DNA of 64,000 nt from Polyangium jinanense (GCF_028435365.1 NZ_JAGTJJ010000015.1:1-64000), one strand, 5' to 3'. Shown: positions 44,711 to 53,211, counted from the first letter of the stretch. Notes: generated by a model from the letters alone, not told the origin. Made by a program: numbers and translations.

Positions 44711-45687
44711 GCCTGGAAGCCCCCGCGCTCCTCGGTGATCATCCGGACGATCTGCTCGAGATCCCGCGTCTCCTCCTCCCAGTACGCCTCGGTGCCGAAA
44801 TGAGGGAACGTGCGCGGGAAGATGGGATCGTGAAAGCGGCGCGCGATCCAGGCCGCATAATGGACGCGGCGCAGGCCACGCAGGGGCGTCGCGAGGCGAA
44901 GGCTCTTTCGATCGAAGGCGCGAAGGGCCTCGTACCCTTCGAGGAAGCTCTCCAGCGCGATCCGCGCCTCGACGCCCTCGCCCGGCAGGAGGAGCCATAG
45001 ATCCTGCACGGCCGGGCCCACGACCATGTCGTCGAAATCGACGACCGAGAGCACGCCGTCCCGCAGGAGCAGGTTGCCGAGGTGCAGATCGCCGTGAATG
45101 CGGTGGACGGGCGTGCCTTCGAGGCCCTCGTCGACGAAGTCCGCAATCGCGCGCGCGGCGCGCTCGTAGCGCGGGAGGAGGCGCGCAGGAATGCTTCCCT
45201 TGTCGCGGAGGAACGCGACGTTTTGCCGAACGAACGCGTCCGCATCGAGGCGGACGCGGTGCGCGGCGGGGCGCCCGGCGCCGACGTTGTGGATACGCGC
45301 GGCGAGCATGCCGAGGCGCTCGAGGAGGTCTGCATCGGGCTCGTCCGGCGCGCGGCCGCCCACACGCGGGAAGAGGCAATACGAGATGCCGTCGATCGTG
45401 CCGAGGGTGCCGCCGCCGCGGAGCGTTCGAGGGAGACAAACCGGGACCTCGGCCTCGGCGAGGTCGGCGAGGAAGAGGTGCTCTTCGAGGATCTGCTCGG
45501 GGCTCCAGCGACCCGGGCGGTAGAACTTGGCGACGAGTCGGGAGCGATCTTCGAGCTCGACCTCGTAGACGCGGTTCTCGAACGAGTTCAGCGGGTAGCA
45601 GAGGGGATTGACGGGAAACCCCGCGTCCTCGACGGCTTCGAGGACCTTGTGCGGGGTGAGCGAGAGGAAGAGGTCGGTCGTGTTCAT
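44707..45687 (-). CDS. srkA: Stress-response Ser/Thr kinase SrkA (YihE) homologue
   Basis: 326 residues, the usual YihE length. The APH/choline-kinase-like fold shows FENRVYEVELED and LVAKFYRPGRW (ATP-binding Lys region), the catalytic loop HRIHGDLHLGNLLL (Asp and Asn) and VVDFDDMVVGP (metal-binding Asp). E. coli SrkA counters the MazEF-driven death pathway under stress. Here it stands between a PAS-STAS sensor gene and an exonuclease gene, with ATGA overlaps on both sides, so the three are translated together. Confidence 0.92.
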   Translation of the reverse strand: MNTTDLFLSLTPHKVLEAVEDAGFPVNPLCYPLNSFENRVYEVELEDRSRLVAKFYRPGRWSPEQILEEHLFLADLAEAEVPVCLPRTLRGGGTLGTIDGISYCLFPRVGGRAPDEPDADLLERLGMLAARIHNVGAGRPAAHRVRLDADAFVRQNVAFLRDKGSIPARLLPRYERAARAIADFVDEGLEGTPVHRIHGDLHLGNLLLRDGVLSVVDFDDMVVGPAVQDLWLLLPGEGVEARIALESFLEGYEALRAFDRKSLRLATPLRGLRRVHYAAWIARRFHDPIFPRTFPHFGTEAYWEEETRDLEQIVRMITEERGGFQA

Positions 45688-47288
45688 GCGCGTCTCTTCG
45701 GGCGGGCCCGGAGCGCATGGGTGATACCATCACGGAGGGTGCCGCGCGTGGTCAGGCTGCCGAGATCGGCACCGAGATCGACGAGCGTGCGGGCGATCGA
45801 GGGCTGGATTCCCGTGATGACGACCTCGGCGCCAAGGAGGCGGATGGCCTGCGCGACCCGGACGAGCGCCTCGACGACCGACGCGTCCGCCTCGGGAACG
45901 CCCGTGACGTCCACGATGGCGACGCGCGCGCCCTGGGCGACCACACCCGCGGCGATGGTCTCCACGATGCCCGCGGCGCGGTCACCCGTGATGCGGCCGA
46001 TGAGCGGCGCGACGAGGATGCCCTCGCCGATGGGGATGAGAGGCGTGGAGAGCGCGCGGAGGGTCGCTTCCTGGGCCTCGATGAGGCGCGCCTGAGCCTC
46101 GTTCTGCCGCTGTACTTCGTCCGCGTGCCTGCGCGCCGTGACGTCGACGACCGCGATCTGCGTGGCGTTCTCCCCCTCGAAGACGACAGGCCGCGCGGCG
46201 ACGTCCGTGTAGATGATGGTGCCGTCCGCGTGGAGGTACCGCTCTTCGATCGGCGGGAGCGAGACGCGGCCCTCGCGGCTCTGTTGCAGGCGCGCGCGGA
46301 GGAGCTCGTGATCCTCGGGGTGCACGATGCGCATGACGTTCATCCCGACGAGCTCGTCGCGCGGTACGCCGAGGAGCCGCGACAGGGCCTCGTTGACCCA
46401 GAGGAACACGCCGCCCTTGTGCACGGCGAGCGGGAGCGGGGCGAGCTCGGTGAGGCCGCGCCAGCGCTCCTCGCTCTCGCGCAAGGCGCGCGTCGCATCC
46501 ATCTCGGCCGAGATGTCCTGCGCGACCGCGAGGAACTGCAGGTTCTCGCCGCGCTCGTCGCGCAGGGCCACGCTGGAGAGGCGGACGTCCAAGGGATCGC
46601 CGTTCTTTCGGATGAACTGGTAGCGGACGTTCTCGACGTGCCCCGCTGCGCGCAGCTTCGGGATGTTCACCTCGACGGCGGTCTTGCGCGACGCCTCGGT
46701 GAGGAAATCGATGGAGTGGCGGCCGAGTACCTCGTCGCGGGTGTAGCCGAGCACGTCGAGCCAGTGATCACTCACGGCCGTGATGCGGCCCTCGCGGTCG
46801 ATGGAGTGCATGATCGCAGGGGTGCGCTGGTAGAGGCGCTGGTATCGCTCTTCGAGGGCCTCGAAGGCGCGGCGCTCGGTGTCGCGGCGCTTCTCGTAGA
46901 CAGCGACGGCCGTGCGCACGAGCTCGTCGGCGACCTGTTCGGCACGCTCGATGACCTGCCCTGCGAGCTCAGCCGTGGACAGGATGCGCAGGGCGCCGCG
47001 GGCCATGGCGCGGCGGCCGATGGAGATCCCGTGGAGGACCTCGAGGAGCGACGCGCCTTGCTCTTGCCTGCGCGTGAAGATCTCGATCCCGAAGGTGCGC
47101 AGCGCCTCGGGGTTCACCTCGTCGAGGGCATCGAGGTAAAGGTCGATCAAGCGGGCGGACATGGCGACCTGCGCGCTTCGCGGGAACTCGCGGTAAAACG
47201 GGGCCACCTCGAGGATCTCGACGATCAAGGTCTCGATGAGGTTCTCCCGCTCGGGGAGAAGCGCCGCCTTGAGCGCACTCGTATCCAT
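45684..47288 (-). CDS. RsbR-like sensor with PAS domains and C-terminal STAS domain
   Basis: 534 residues. An all-helical N-terminal region (1-140) looks like the RsbR sensor family. Two PAS domains follow: QRTPAIMHSIDREGRITAVS, and LAPLPLAVHKGGVFLWVNEA with a PAC segment. The STAS domain (about 410-525) reads LRALSTPLIPIGEGILVAPL, IVDVTGVPEADASVVEALV, VVITGIQPSIARTLVDLGAD. In RsbR/RsbS proteins the residue after the Asp of VVD[TS] is phosphorylated; here it is Ala. It may sense redox or light signals and act in a stressosome-like complex. First gene of the sensor-SrkA-exonuclease operon, diverging from the chlorite-dismutase-like gene by 80 bp. Confidence 0.88.
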   Translation of the reverse strand: MDTSALKAALLPERENLIETLIVEILEVAPFYREFPRSAQVAMSARLIDLYLDALDEVNPEALRTFGIEIFTRRQEQGASLLEVLHGISIGRRAMARGALRILSTAELAGQVIERAEQVADELVRTAVAVYEKRRDTERRAFEALEERYQRLYQRTPAIMHSIDREGRITAVSDHWLDVLGYTRDEVLGRHSIDFLTEASRKTAVEVNIPKLRAAGHVENVRYQFIRKNGDPLDVRLSSVALRDERGENLQFLAVAQDISAEMDATRALRESEERWRGLTELAPLPLAVHKGGVFLWVNEALSRLLGVPRDELVGMNVMRIVHPEDHELLRARLQQSREGRVSLPPIEERYLHADGTIIYTDVAARPVVFEGENATQIAVVDVTARRHADEVQRQNEAQARLIEAQEATLRALSTPLIPIGEGILVAPLIGRITGDRAAGIVETIAAGVVAQGARVAIVDVTGVPEADASVVEALVRVAQAIRLLGAEVVITGIQPSIARTLVDLGADLGSLTTRGTLRDGITHALRARPKRRA

Positions 47289-47368
47289 GACTTCGGCTTT
47301 AGCATGCTGCCGCCGCGCCGGGCGATCCGGCCTTGCAGCCGGCTGCCGAGGCAGGTAGCCCTTGCAAC

Positions 47369-48151
47369 ATGAGCGAAGCGAACCCGAGCGGCCGAGCGGC
47401 CGGACACAGCCACGGACAGGGCAGCGAGGAACTCCCGGTCATCGATGTGAGCGAGCGCGGAGCCCCGCGTGACGGGAAGCCGCAGACGCAGGATCGGCGG
47501 CTGTTCATGCAGCTCTTGGTATTCCAGGCCGAAGCCTCGAACGCAGAGGGCGTGACGCGCAAGGCGCGCTCGATCCGCTCGGCCATCGCGAGCAAGGGTG
47601 TCGGGGTCGTGGTCTACGAGGACGTGAACGATCCCTCGAGCATCGGTCTGCTCACGTGGGGCGAAGATCCCGCGGTCTTCGTGGAGGTGGTCCGCCCGGC
47701 GATCCTCGACGAGGGCTCCGCGCCGCGTCTGCACCTTCGGCCCGACATGACCATGCTCGGGCGTACCTATTCGACGGGCTACGAGCAAGATCTCGAATTC
47801 TGGCTGCTCCGGCGGCCAGCGGAGACGGTGGCAAACCCGGCATGGCCGTGGGCAGTGTGGTACCCGCTGCGCCGGAGCGGGGCATTCGCGAAGCTCGAGC
47901 CGCGAGAGCAGGGCTCGATCCTGCGCGAGCACGGGACGATCGGGAAGGCCTACGGAGCAAAGGACCTGGCGCACGACATCCGGCTCGCATGTCACGGGCT
48001 CGACGCGCGAGACAACGAATTCGTGATCGGTCTCGTGGGCAAGGAGCTGCACCCGCTGTCGCACATCGTGCAAGCGATGCGCAAGACGCGACAAACGAGC
48101 GAGTTCATCAGCCAGATGGGGCCGTTCTTCGTGGGACGGGTTCTCGGCTGA
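47369..48151 (+). CDS. Chlorite dismutase-like (Cld family) haem protein
   Basis: 260 residues from the ATG at 47369. The second half shows the Cld-family ferredoxin-like fold: WPWAVWYPLRRSGAFAKLEP, REHGTIGKAYG, DIRLACHGLDARDNEFVIGL and ISQMGPFFVGRVL, where the family usually keeps MR..tEAR-like and P.f.G segments. An N-terminal domain of about 110 residues has the same fold. The proximal haem His is not certain from the sequence, and the chlorite-decomposing Arg cannot be assigned. Relatives include HemQ (coproheme decarboxylase) and dye-decolourising-type peroxidases, so haem synthesis or peroxide chemistry is possible. Hairpin element E starts 11 bp after its stop. Confidence 0.75.
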   Translation: MSEANPSGRAAGHSHGQGSEELPVIDVSERGAPRDGKPQTQDRRLFMQLLVFQAEASNAEGVTRKARSIRSAIASKGVGVVVYEDVNDPSSIGLLTWGEDPAVFVEVVRPAILDEGSAPRLHLRPDMTMLGRTYSTGYEQDLEFWLLRRPAETVANPAWPWAVWYPLRRSGAFAKLEPREQGSILREHGTIGKAYGAKDLAHDIRLACHGLDARDNEFVIGLVGKELHPLSHIVQAMRKTRQTSEFISQMGPFFVGRVLG

Positions 48152-48161
48152 AGCGTTTTCG

Positions 48162-48453
48162 CTGGGGCGTTGCCCCAGGCCCCACCAGGGGCTGTCCGCC
48201 CCTGGACCCGGACCAGCGCAAGCGCTGGACTCGGGGTCGATGAACTGCGCGATGCGCAGTTCATCGAACAGGCCGAGGCAAGACCGGCGACGACCCTGCC
48301 AATCAAGACAGCCGCGCTGCCATTTCGACTGGCAACGCCCGTGCCTGTGGGAAGAACTGCGCATCGCGCAGTTCTTCCCCTGAAGGTCCAGGGCTTGCCC
48401 TGGTCCGGGTCGAGGGGCGGATAGCCCCCGCGGGGTCCGGGGCAGCGCCCCGG
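48162..48453 (+). repeat. Complete multi-hairpin intergenic element (copy E)
   Basis: 292 bp, same orientation as copy B. Hairpins: ctggggc/gccccag (48162-48178), ccaggggc/gcccctgg (48185-48205), ccagcgc/gcgctgg (48213-48228), perfect 13-bp cgatgaactgcgc stem (48238-48250/48254-48266), centre 48267-48348 starting aacaggccgaggcaagacc, then a perfect 14-bp gggaagaactgcgc stem (48349-48362/48366-48379), ccagggc/gccctgg (48388-48403), ggggc/gcccc (48414-48428) and ccggggc/gccccgg (48437-48453). It exactly fills the gap between convergent genes, 10 bp and 13 bp from the two stops. Confidence 0.92.
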
Positions 48454-48466
48454 CGCGACGCCGCCT

Positions 48467-50155
48467 TCAGTACGACACGTCCATCTCGAGGATGACCGTC
48501 TGGATGCCCTCGATCACGCCGTCGCGGCGGGTCGGGTAGACGGTCACGGATGCGCGCTTGTTCGACACGAGGTCGACGAGCGTCGAGATGTAGCCTGATT
48601 GCAGCGGGGAGTACCAGGGAATGGCCCACGCTGGGATGCCTCGCTGCACGAACGTGATCGTGCCCGGCGAGAACGAGTTCGCCTCCCATTCGCCGAAATC
48701 GTAATATCGCTGGGCGATGAGCCGGAAGCGCGAGGGGAAATCGTCGATCGAACGGCCCTGGATGAACGAGCGATATGCGTGCTCGGCGTCGTACTTGGCC
48801 TGCGCCCGACCCTGGCCCTGCGCGAAGATGTCGAGCTGGACGTTCGCGAGCGACGCGCACCCGGCGCTCGCCGCGACGAGCGGGAAGAAATCGTAGAAGC
48901 TCGACGCGAGGAATGGCTGCCCGAGGTATTCGCGCAGCACCGGATCGCGGAACGTATTCGTGAGCGACTGCATCCCGCCGTCGAGACGCGTCGAGACATA
49001 ATGGAGCATGCCCTTGTAGGCGATGCCCTTCACCCGGAACTGGCTCCGGCCTGCTGGGCGCGGCAGACGTTCGAACCAGCGGCGATCACTCGCCGGGGAG
49101 ACACTCGCCGGCGGGAGATCGACCATGCGGCTCGATCGAGGCTCGGGCGGCGGCGACGAGGGGCGCTGGCTCGAGGATTCGGAGAGCTCGCGGAACGACG
49201 AGAGGCCCGGCATCGTGGCCGCCATGCCGAGCGTCGGATCCGACGAGGGTGGCGACGAGGGCGGGATCGAGGGGAAGATCTCGGCAAACGCGCGCGAGCG
49301 AATCGAGGGCGGCGGGGGCTCGACGCTCTTCATGCTGGAGACGGCGTCGAGCGCGGTGGCGACCGCGGCGCCGTCCGAGGGGCGCGCGCCTGGCTCCTTG
49401 GCGAGCATGCGGCCGACGAGCGCGTCGAGGGCCTCGGGGACGTCGTGGCGCATCGTGCGCAGACGCGGAGCCTCCTCCGCGAGCAGCTTCGTGATGATCG
49501 CCATCGGGTGCGGGCCGTGGAAAGGAGGTTGGCCTGCCAAACATTCGTAGAGCAGGCAGCCGAGCGAGAAGACGTCGGCGCGGGCGTCGACGTACCGTTT
49601 GTCGCCGCGCGCCTGCTCGGGCGCCATGTAGCCTGGGGTGCCGAGGACGTTGCCGGTGCGGGTGAGTCCGCTCGACGCGTCGTCGAGGCGGGCGATGCCG
49701 AAATCGAGGAGGCGGACCTTTTCGATTGTGCTGTCGACGAGGAAGACGTTGCTCGGCTTGACATCGCGGTGGACGATGCCGCGCGTGTGGGCGGCGCCGA
49801 GGGCCACGGCGATGCGTCGCGCGAGATCGATGCACTCTTCGAGGCGCAAAGGCTCGCGGGTGAGGCGCCGATCGAGGCTCTCGCCTTCGAGCCACTCCAT
49901 CACGAGGTAAGGTTCGCCGTCGGGCGAGATGCCGTGCGTCACGTAGCGGACGACGTGCGGGTGCTCGAGCCCTGCGAGAGCCTTGGCCTCCTTGAGGAAG
50001 CGGGCCTGCGAGGTCATGTCGGGCGCGTGGAGAACCTTGATCGCGACGAGCTTCGTCGTCTGTCGATCGAGTGCTCGATACACGGACCCCATGCCGCCGA
50101 CGCCGGCGCGCTCCAGAATGGCGAAGCGTCCGTCAACGACGTCTCCCGTGCGCAT
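48467..50155 (-). CDS. Hanks-type Ser/Thr protein kinase with C-terminal DUF2378-like domain
   Basis: 562 residues. The kinase domain (about 10-275) has the glycine loop GVGGMGSV, Lys40, catalytic HRDVKPSN (Asp131), DFG (151-153) and APE (MAPEQARGD). A disordered Ser/Pro linker (about 280-370) joins a C-terminal domain (about 375-562), including FRVKGIAYKGMLHYVSTRL and FPSRFRLIAQRYYDFGEW. This looks like the roughly 180-residue DUF2378/TIGR02265 domain found mainly in myxobacteria; that part is by resemblance. No membrane helix, so a cytoplasmic signalling kinase. It follows a small Pro-rich ORF by 55 bp and converges on the Cld-like gene. Confidence 0.92.
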   Translation of the reverse strand: MRTGDVVDGRFAILERAGVGGMGSVYRALDRQTTKLVAIKVLHAPDMTSQARFLKEAKALAGLEHPHVVRYVTHGISPDGEPYLVMEWLEGESLDRRLTREPLRLEECIDLARRIAVALGAAHTRGIVHRDVKPSNVFLVDSTIEKVRLLDFGIARLDDASSGLTRTGNVLGTPGYMAPEQARGDKRYVDARADVFSLGCLLYECLAGQPPFHGPHPMAIITKLLAEEAPRLRTMRHDVPEALDALVGRMLAKEPGARPSDGAAVATALDAVSSMKSVEPPPPSIRSRAFAEIFPSIPPSSPPSSDPTLGMAATMPGLSSFRELSESSSQRPSSPPPEPRSSRMVDLPPASVSPASDRRWFERLPRPAGRSQFRVKGIAYKGMLHYVSTRLDGGMQSLTNTFRDPVLREYLGQPFLASSFYDFFPLVAASAGCASLANVQLDIFAQGQGRAQAKYDAEHAYRSFIQGRSIDDFPSRFRLIAQRYYDFGEWEANSFSPGTITFVQRGIPAWAIPWYSPLQSGYISTLVDLVSNKRASVTVYPTRRDGVIEGIQTVILEMDVSY

Positions 50156-50210
50156 GGGACCGGATGATGCCCGAAGGACATCCGCGGCATCAAGGTGCTC
50201 GTGCGCTTGT

Positions 50211-50441
50211 TCAGGCGACCCGGATCACCTCGCCCGGCTTCTGGGTCGGCGCGGGCGGATCCCGGATGACGGGCGGCTCGGGCGGCGGCTCGCCGGGGAC
50301 GGGGCTCGGAGGCGGCGGATCCTCGATCGGTCCCTTGCGGATGCGGGGATCCTCGACGGGGGGTGCTTCGGGCCGCTCCGGTTGCGTGGGAGGGGATTTT
50401 TCCTCCGTTCGGGTCGTCTCGATGGGTCGCGGGATGGTCAT
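50211..50441 (-). CDS. Small proline-rich protein
   Basis: 76 residues, about one third Pro, with many Glu, Asp and Arg and almost no hydrophobic residues (DPPPPSPVPGEPPPEPP). Similar short Pro-rich, acidic proteins of unknown role occur in several Proteobacteria, and no other frame here is better. It is probably disordered, perhaps an interaction platform. It is read in the same direction as the kinase gene downstream (55-bp gap) and diverges from the diiron gene. Ribosome binding site weak and too close, so the start is uncertain, and a chance ORF in GC-rich DNA cannot be excluded. Confidence 0.45.
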   Translation of the reverse strand: MTIPRPIETTRTEEKSPPTQPERPEAPPVEDPRIRKGPIEDPPPPSPVPGEPPPEPPVIRDPPAPTQKPGEVIRVA

Positions 50442-50533
50442 GCTCCGACGAACGCAAGCGTGGTGCCCGGGGCGCGTGTGCGTCCTCCGTTGGGCGCTTT
50501 ACCGGGATGATAACGACGGGTATCCTGGCAGGC

Positions 50534-51499
50534 ATGGACCTCGAACGGATGCTGGAGAACTGCCGGCGTGACCAGTGGCATGTCGGCGACCTCGACTGGA
50601 GTCGGAAGCCGCGGAGCATGTCGCGGGAGGACGAGATCGCGATCGTGCAGCTCTTCACGGACATGTCGGGGATCGAGCGGCTCGCGGGCGCGCTCTTCCG
50701 CGAGCAGGAGCGGCGCGTGGAGGATCCGACGCTGAAGGCGATCTTCCGGAGCTTCGTCGTCGACGAGGTCCGGCACGCGCACGCGGCGCAGATGCTCGCC
50801 GATTTTTATGACGTCCATCATTACAAGATGTATCGGCAGAGCCCGAGCCTGACGGCGTTCGCCCCGCATTTCGTGGACGCGATCCATTACCTGAGCGACG
50901 ACGTGGCGAACGCGTACATCGTGTGCGGGGAGCTCATCCTGGACATCGCGCTGCTCCGGTCGATCAACGACTACGTGCACGACGAGATGAGCCAGGAGGC
51001 GATGACGCTCATCAACCGGGACGAGTCGCGCCACATCGCGATCGACTATCACATGGCCGAGTATTACGGCTCCGAGGCCTACGAGCGGCGGATGGCCGAG
51101 CGGCAGACGAAGCTCTCGGTCGCGGAGCGGGCGCGGGGCGCGAAGGCGTTCGTGTACATGCTGCATTACGGGCATCCGTTCATCCGCGACGTCTTCCTCG
51201 ACCCGATGAACTTCGTCGATCCCGAGGGCAAACGGCTGCGGGACGCGTTCAAGCGGATGCAGCTCCTCGGGCGGAAGGAGGAGACGTCGCGGCGGCCGTT
51301 CACGCGGTTCTTGCGGCTCCTGCAGGACGGGGTCGATCACCCGATCACGGGCCGGCTGCTCGGCGATCTGCTCGGCCGCGTCGGAGGCGTGGGCAAGGAG
51401 TTCATGGCCCGGCAATACGACGACTCCGAGCTCACGCGGGCCCGGCGCATGTCGTACGAGGAGATGGCGAAGGAGGCTCTCTCCGCGAAGGAGAACTAG
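50534..51499 (+). CDS. Ferritin-like diiron protein
   Basis: 321 residues from the ATG at 50534 (50507 is possible). It is all helical and carries a diiron set in ferritin-like order: Glu49, Glu78xxHis81 in VVDEVRHAHAA, Glu133, Glu164xxHis167 in RDESRHIAIDYH. This is the pattern of ribonucleotide reductase R2-like and AurF-like oxygenases; the extra His of AurF, four residues before the second ExxH, is absent (Ile). It may be an oxygenase, an N-oxygenase-like enzyme or a long-chain-specific hydroxylase; no redox partner is adjacent. Its stop overlaps by 4 bp the convergent PAS-STAS gene. Confidence 0.78.
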   Translation: MDLERMLENCRRDQWHVGDLDWSRKPRSMSREDEIAIVQLFTDMSGIERLAGALFREQERRVEDPTLKAIFRSFVVDEVRHAHAAQMLADFYDVHHYKMYRQSPSLTAFAPHFVDAIHYLSDDVANAYIVCGELILDIALLRSINDYVHDEMSQEAMTLINRDESRHIAIDYHMAEYYGSEAYERRMAERQTKLSVAERARGAKAFVYMLHYGHPFIRDVFLDPMNFVDPEGKRLRDAFKRMQLLGRKEETSRRPFTRFLRLLQDGVDHPITGRLLGDLLGRVGGVGKEFMARQYDDSELTRARRMSYEEMAKEALSAKEN

Positions 51500-52779
51500 C
51501 GCTTTCCGCGGGTCGCGCCGCGGCCGAGCGCGAGGGCGATGCCGCCCCGGAGGGTGCTCCGGGTGCGCATGCGTCCGAGTTCGGCGCCGATCTCGACGAG
51601 GGTGCGGGCCATCGCCGGCTGAATGCCGGTCAAGACGACCTCGGCCCCGAGCAGCTCGACGGCGCGCGCGGCTTGCACGAGGGTGCTCGCGACCTGCTCG
51701 TCGACGACGGGCACGCCGGTGACGTCGAGGATGACGATCGACGCCTGATTCTGCACGATGCCGTGGAGCAACGTCTCGAGCACCTGCTCGGCGCGACGGG
51801 CGTCGATGTGGCCGATGAGCGGCATCACCACGACGCCCTCGGCGATCGGCAGGAGCGGCGTCGAGAGGGCGCGGAGCGTGGCCTCCTGCAGGCCGAGCAT
51901 TTCCTCCTGGAGCTTTCGCGCGCGGGCCTCGGCCTCTTTTTGTGTCGTCACGTCGACCGAGATGCTGCACACGGCGACGGGTTTGCCCTCGGCGTCCCGG
52001 AGGGGGAATTTCGTGGTCACGTAGGCGACGATGCCGCCTTCGAGGGGCATCACATCCTCGCGCGTGAGGGGCTCCCCGGTCCGGAGCACGAGGGCGTCGG
52101 AGGCGCTGTAGCTCTCCGCGATCTCGGACGGGAAAAGCTCGGCGTCGGTCTTGCCGAGCAGGCCTTCACGGTTCATCTGGACGAACTGCTCGACCTGACT
52201 GTTGACGAGCATGTAGCGGCCCGCGAGATCCTTCACGTACACGAGCGACGGCGCGTTCTCGATGATGCCGAGCAGGAACTGCTGGCTCGCCTCCAGCGCG
52301 CGTTGCGCCCGGATCCGCTCGGTCACGTCGAGGTTCACGGACACCACGTACCGCTTGCCGGCGACGTCGACGGGCGCGTACGAGGTCTCCGACCAGAGCT
52401 CCCGATCCTCGGCGTTATCGAATCCCACCTCCGCCGTGTTGAACGAAGTGGGCGGCATGACCGAGGCCTCCCCGCGCGTGGCCCTTTCGAGGTGCGCGGC
52501 ATATCCCCGGGCCACGGCATCGGGATCTTTGAGCAGGTTGTGTTTGCCGATGACGAGCTCGCGGTCGGGGATGGCGCAGAACTCTCGGTTTTTGCGATTG
52601 ATATCGAAGACCAAGCCCTCGACGTCGTGCACGACGGCCGGGACGGGGATGCATTCGAACACGGCCTGATAAAGGTCCGCGCGGTGGTTCGCGGCCGCGA
52701 GGGCCTCTTCGAGCTCGGCCACGCGCGCGCGGAGCCGGTCGGACTCTGCCTGCAATCCCTGGAATTCTTGCACGTTCAT
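51496..52779 (-). CDS. Second PAS-STAS regulator, RsbR-like
   Basis: 427 residues from the ATG at 52779, preceded by a run of G. An N-terminal coiled coil (QAESDRLRARVAELEEALAA) leads into two PAS domains (FECIPVPAVVHDVEGLVFDI and LGIIENAPSLVYVKDLAGRY) and a STAS domain about 60% alike by eye to that of the 45.7-kb protein (IVILDVTGVPVVDEQVASTL, VVLTGIQPAMARTLVEIGAE). The residue at the usual phosphorylation position after VVD is Glu, a phosphomimic. It lacks the helical RsbR N-domain of its paralogue. Likely a stress-signalling partner; no RsbS/RsbT genes are in the window. Confidence 0.87.
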   Translation of the reverse strand: MNVQEFQGLQAESDRLRARVAELEEALAAANHRADLYQAVFECIPVPAVVHDVEGLVFDINRKNREFCAIPDRELVIGKHNLLKDPDAVARGYAAHLERATRGEASVMPPTSFNTAEVGFDNAEDRELWSETSYAPVDVAGKRYVVSVNLDVTERIRAQRALEASQQFLLGIIENAPSLVYVKDLAGRYMLVNSQVEQFVQMNREGLLGKTDAELFPSEIAESYSASDALVLRTGEPLTREDVMPLEGGIVAYVTTKFPLRDAEGKPVAVCSISVDVTTQKEAEARARKLQEEMLGLQEATLRALSTPLLPIAEGVVVMPLIGHIDARRAEQVLETLLHGIVQNQASIVILDVTGVPVVDEQVASTLVQAARAVELLGAEVVLTGIQPAMARTLVEIGAELGRMRTRSTLRGGIALALGRGATRGKR

Positions 52780-52935
52780 GTCCACCCCCCAACGTGGCGC
52801 CCGTATCTCCAGGCACGAGGGGCCACCCAGGACGGGCAGGCCACGTCGCACCGAGGATACGAGTCGCCGCAGGACCTTCCCTTACTTATAACGCTGCGCG
52901 GTGTCCGTACAGAGAGCCGAATGGCAAAAGCGGCG

Positions 52936-53211
52936 TCAATTCAATGGCGCTTTGGTCGTTCGACGGCGAACCAATCGCGCCATGACGAACCCAAGGAGGG
53001 AGGCGAGGAGCGGCATCGAGCCCGATTTTCCAATCAGGCCGAATGCGACGCAAAGCAGGACGAGGCGGAGGACGAAGATGACCGTGGGGCGCGCGCGCTC
53101 CCCCGTCTCGCGGTGAATGCGCTCGCCCTCGGCGATGGCCTTCGCATGCGCCCAGCCGAGCGCGAATCCGAGGGCGAGGAAGAGGAGCACGCGAAGGACG
53201 AGGTTCGTCAC
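52936..53211 (-). CDS. Small membrane protein, AtpR/AtpI-like in topology
   Basis: 91 residues with three hydrophobic helices (LVLRVLLFLALGFALGWAHA, RPTVIFVLRLVLLCVAFGLI, PLLASLLGFVMARLV). The pattern of a helix, a charged loop, a helix with internal Arg, and a final helix ending in ARLVRRR recalls the AtpR accessory subunit of N-type ATPases and the AtpI family. No ATPase genes lie nearby, so this is a topology match only. Its ATG overlaps the stop of the upstream amidohydrolase gene (ATGA), so it is co-translated with it. Confidence 0.6.
   Translation of the reverse strand: MTNLVLRVLLFLALGFALGWAHAKAIAEGERIHRETGERARPTVIFVLRLVLLCVAFGLIGKSGSMPLLASLLGFVMARLVRRRTTKAPLN

Noticed and set aside
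32949..48453. Insertion sequence or transposon with its own transposase
   Set aside because: The elements hold no open frame and no transposase or REP-associated tyrosine transposase is in the window; no clear target-site duplications are seen.
52936..53211. N-ATPase operon member
   Set aside because: Only a topology match to AtpR; no ATPase subunits are nearby, so no such operon is claimed.
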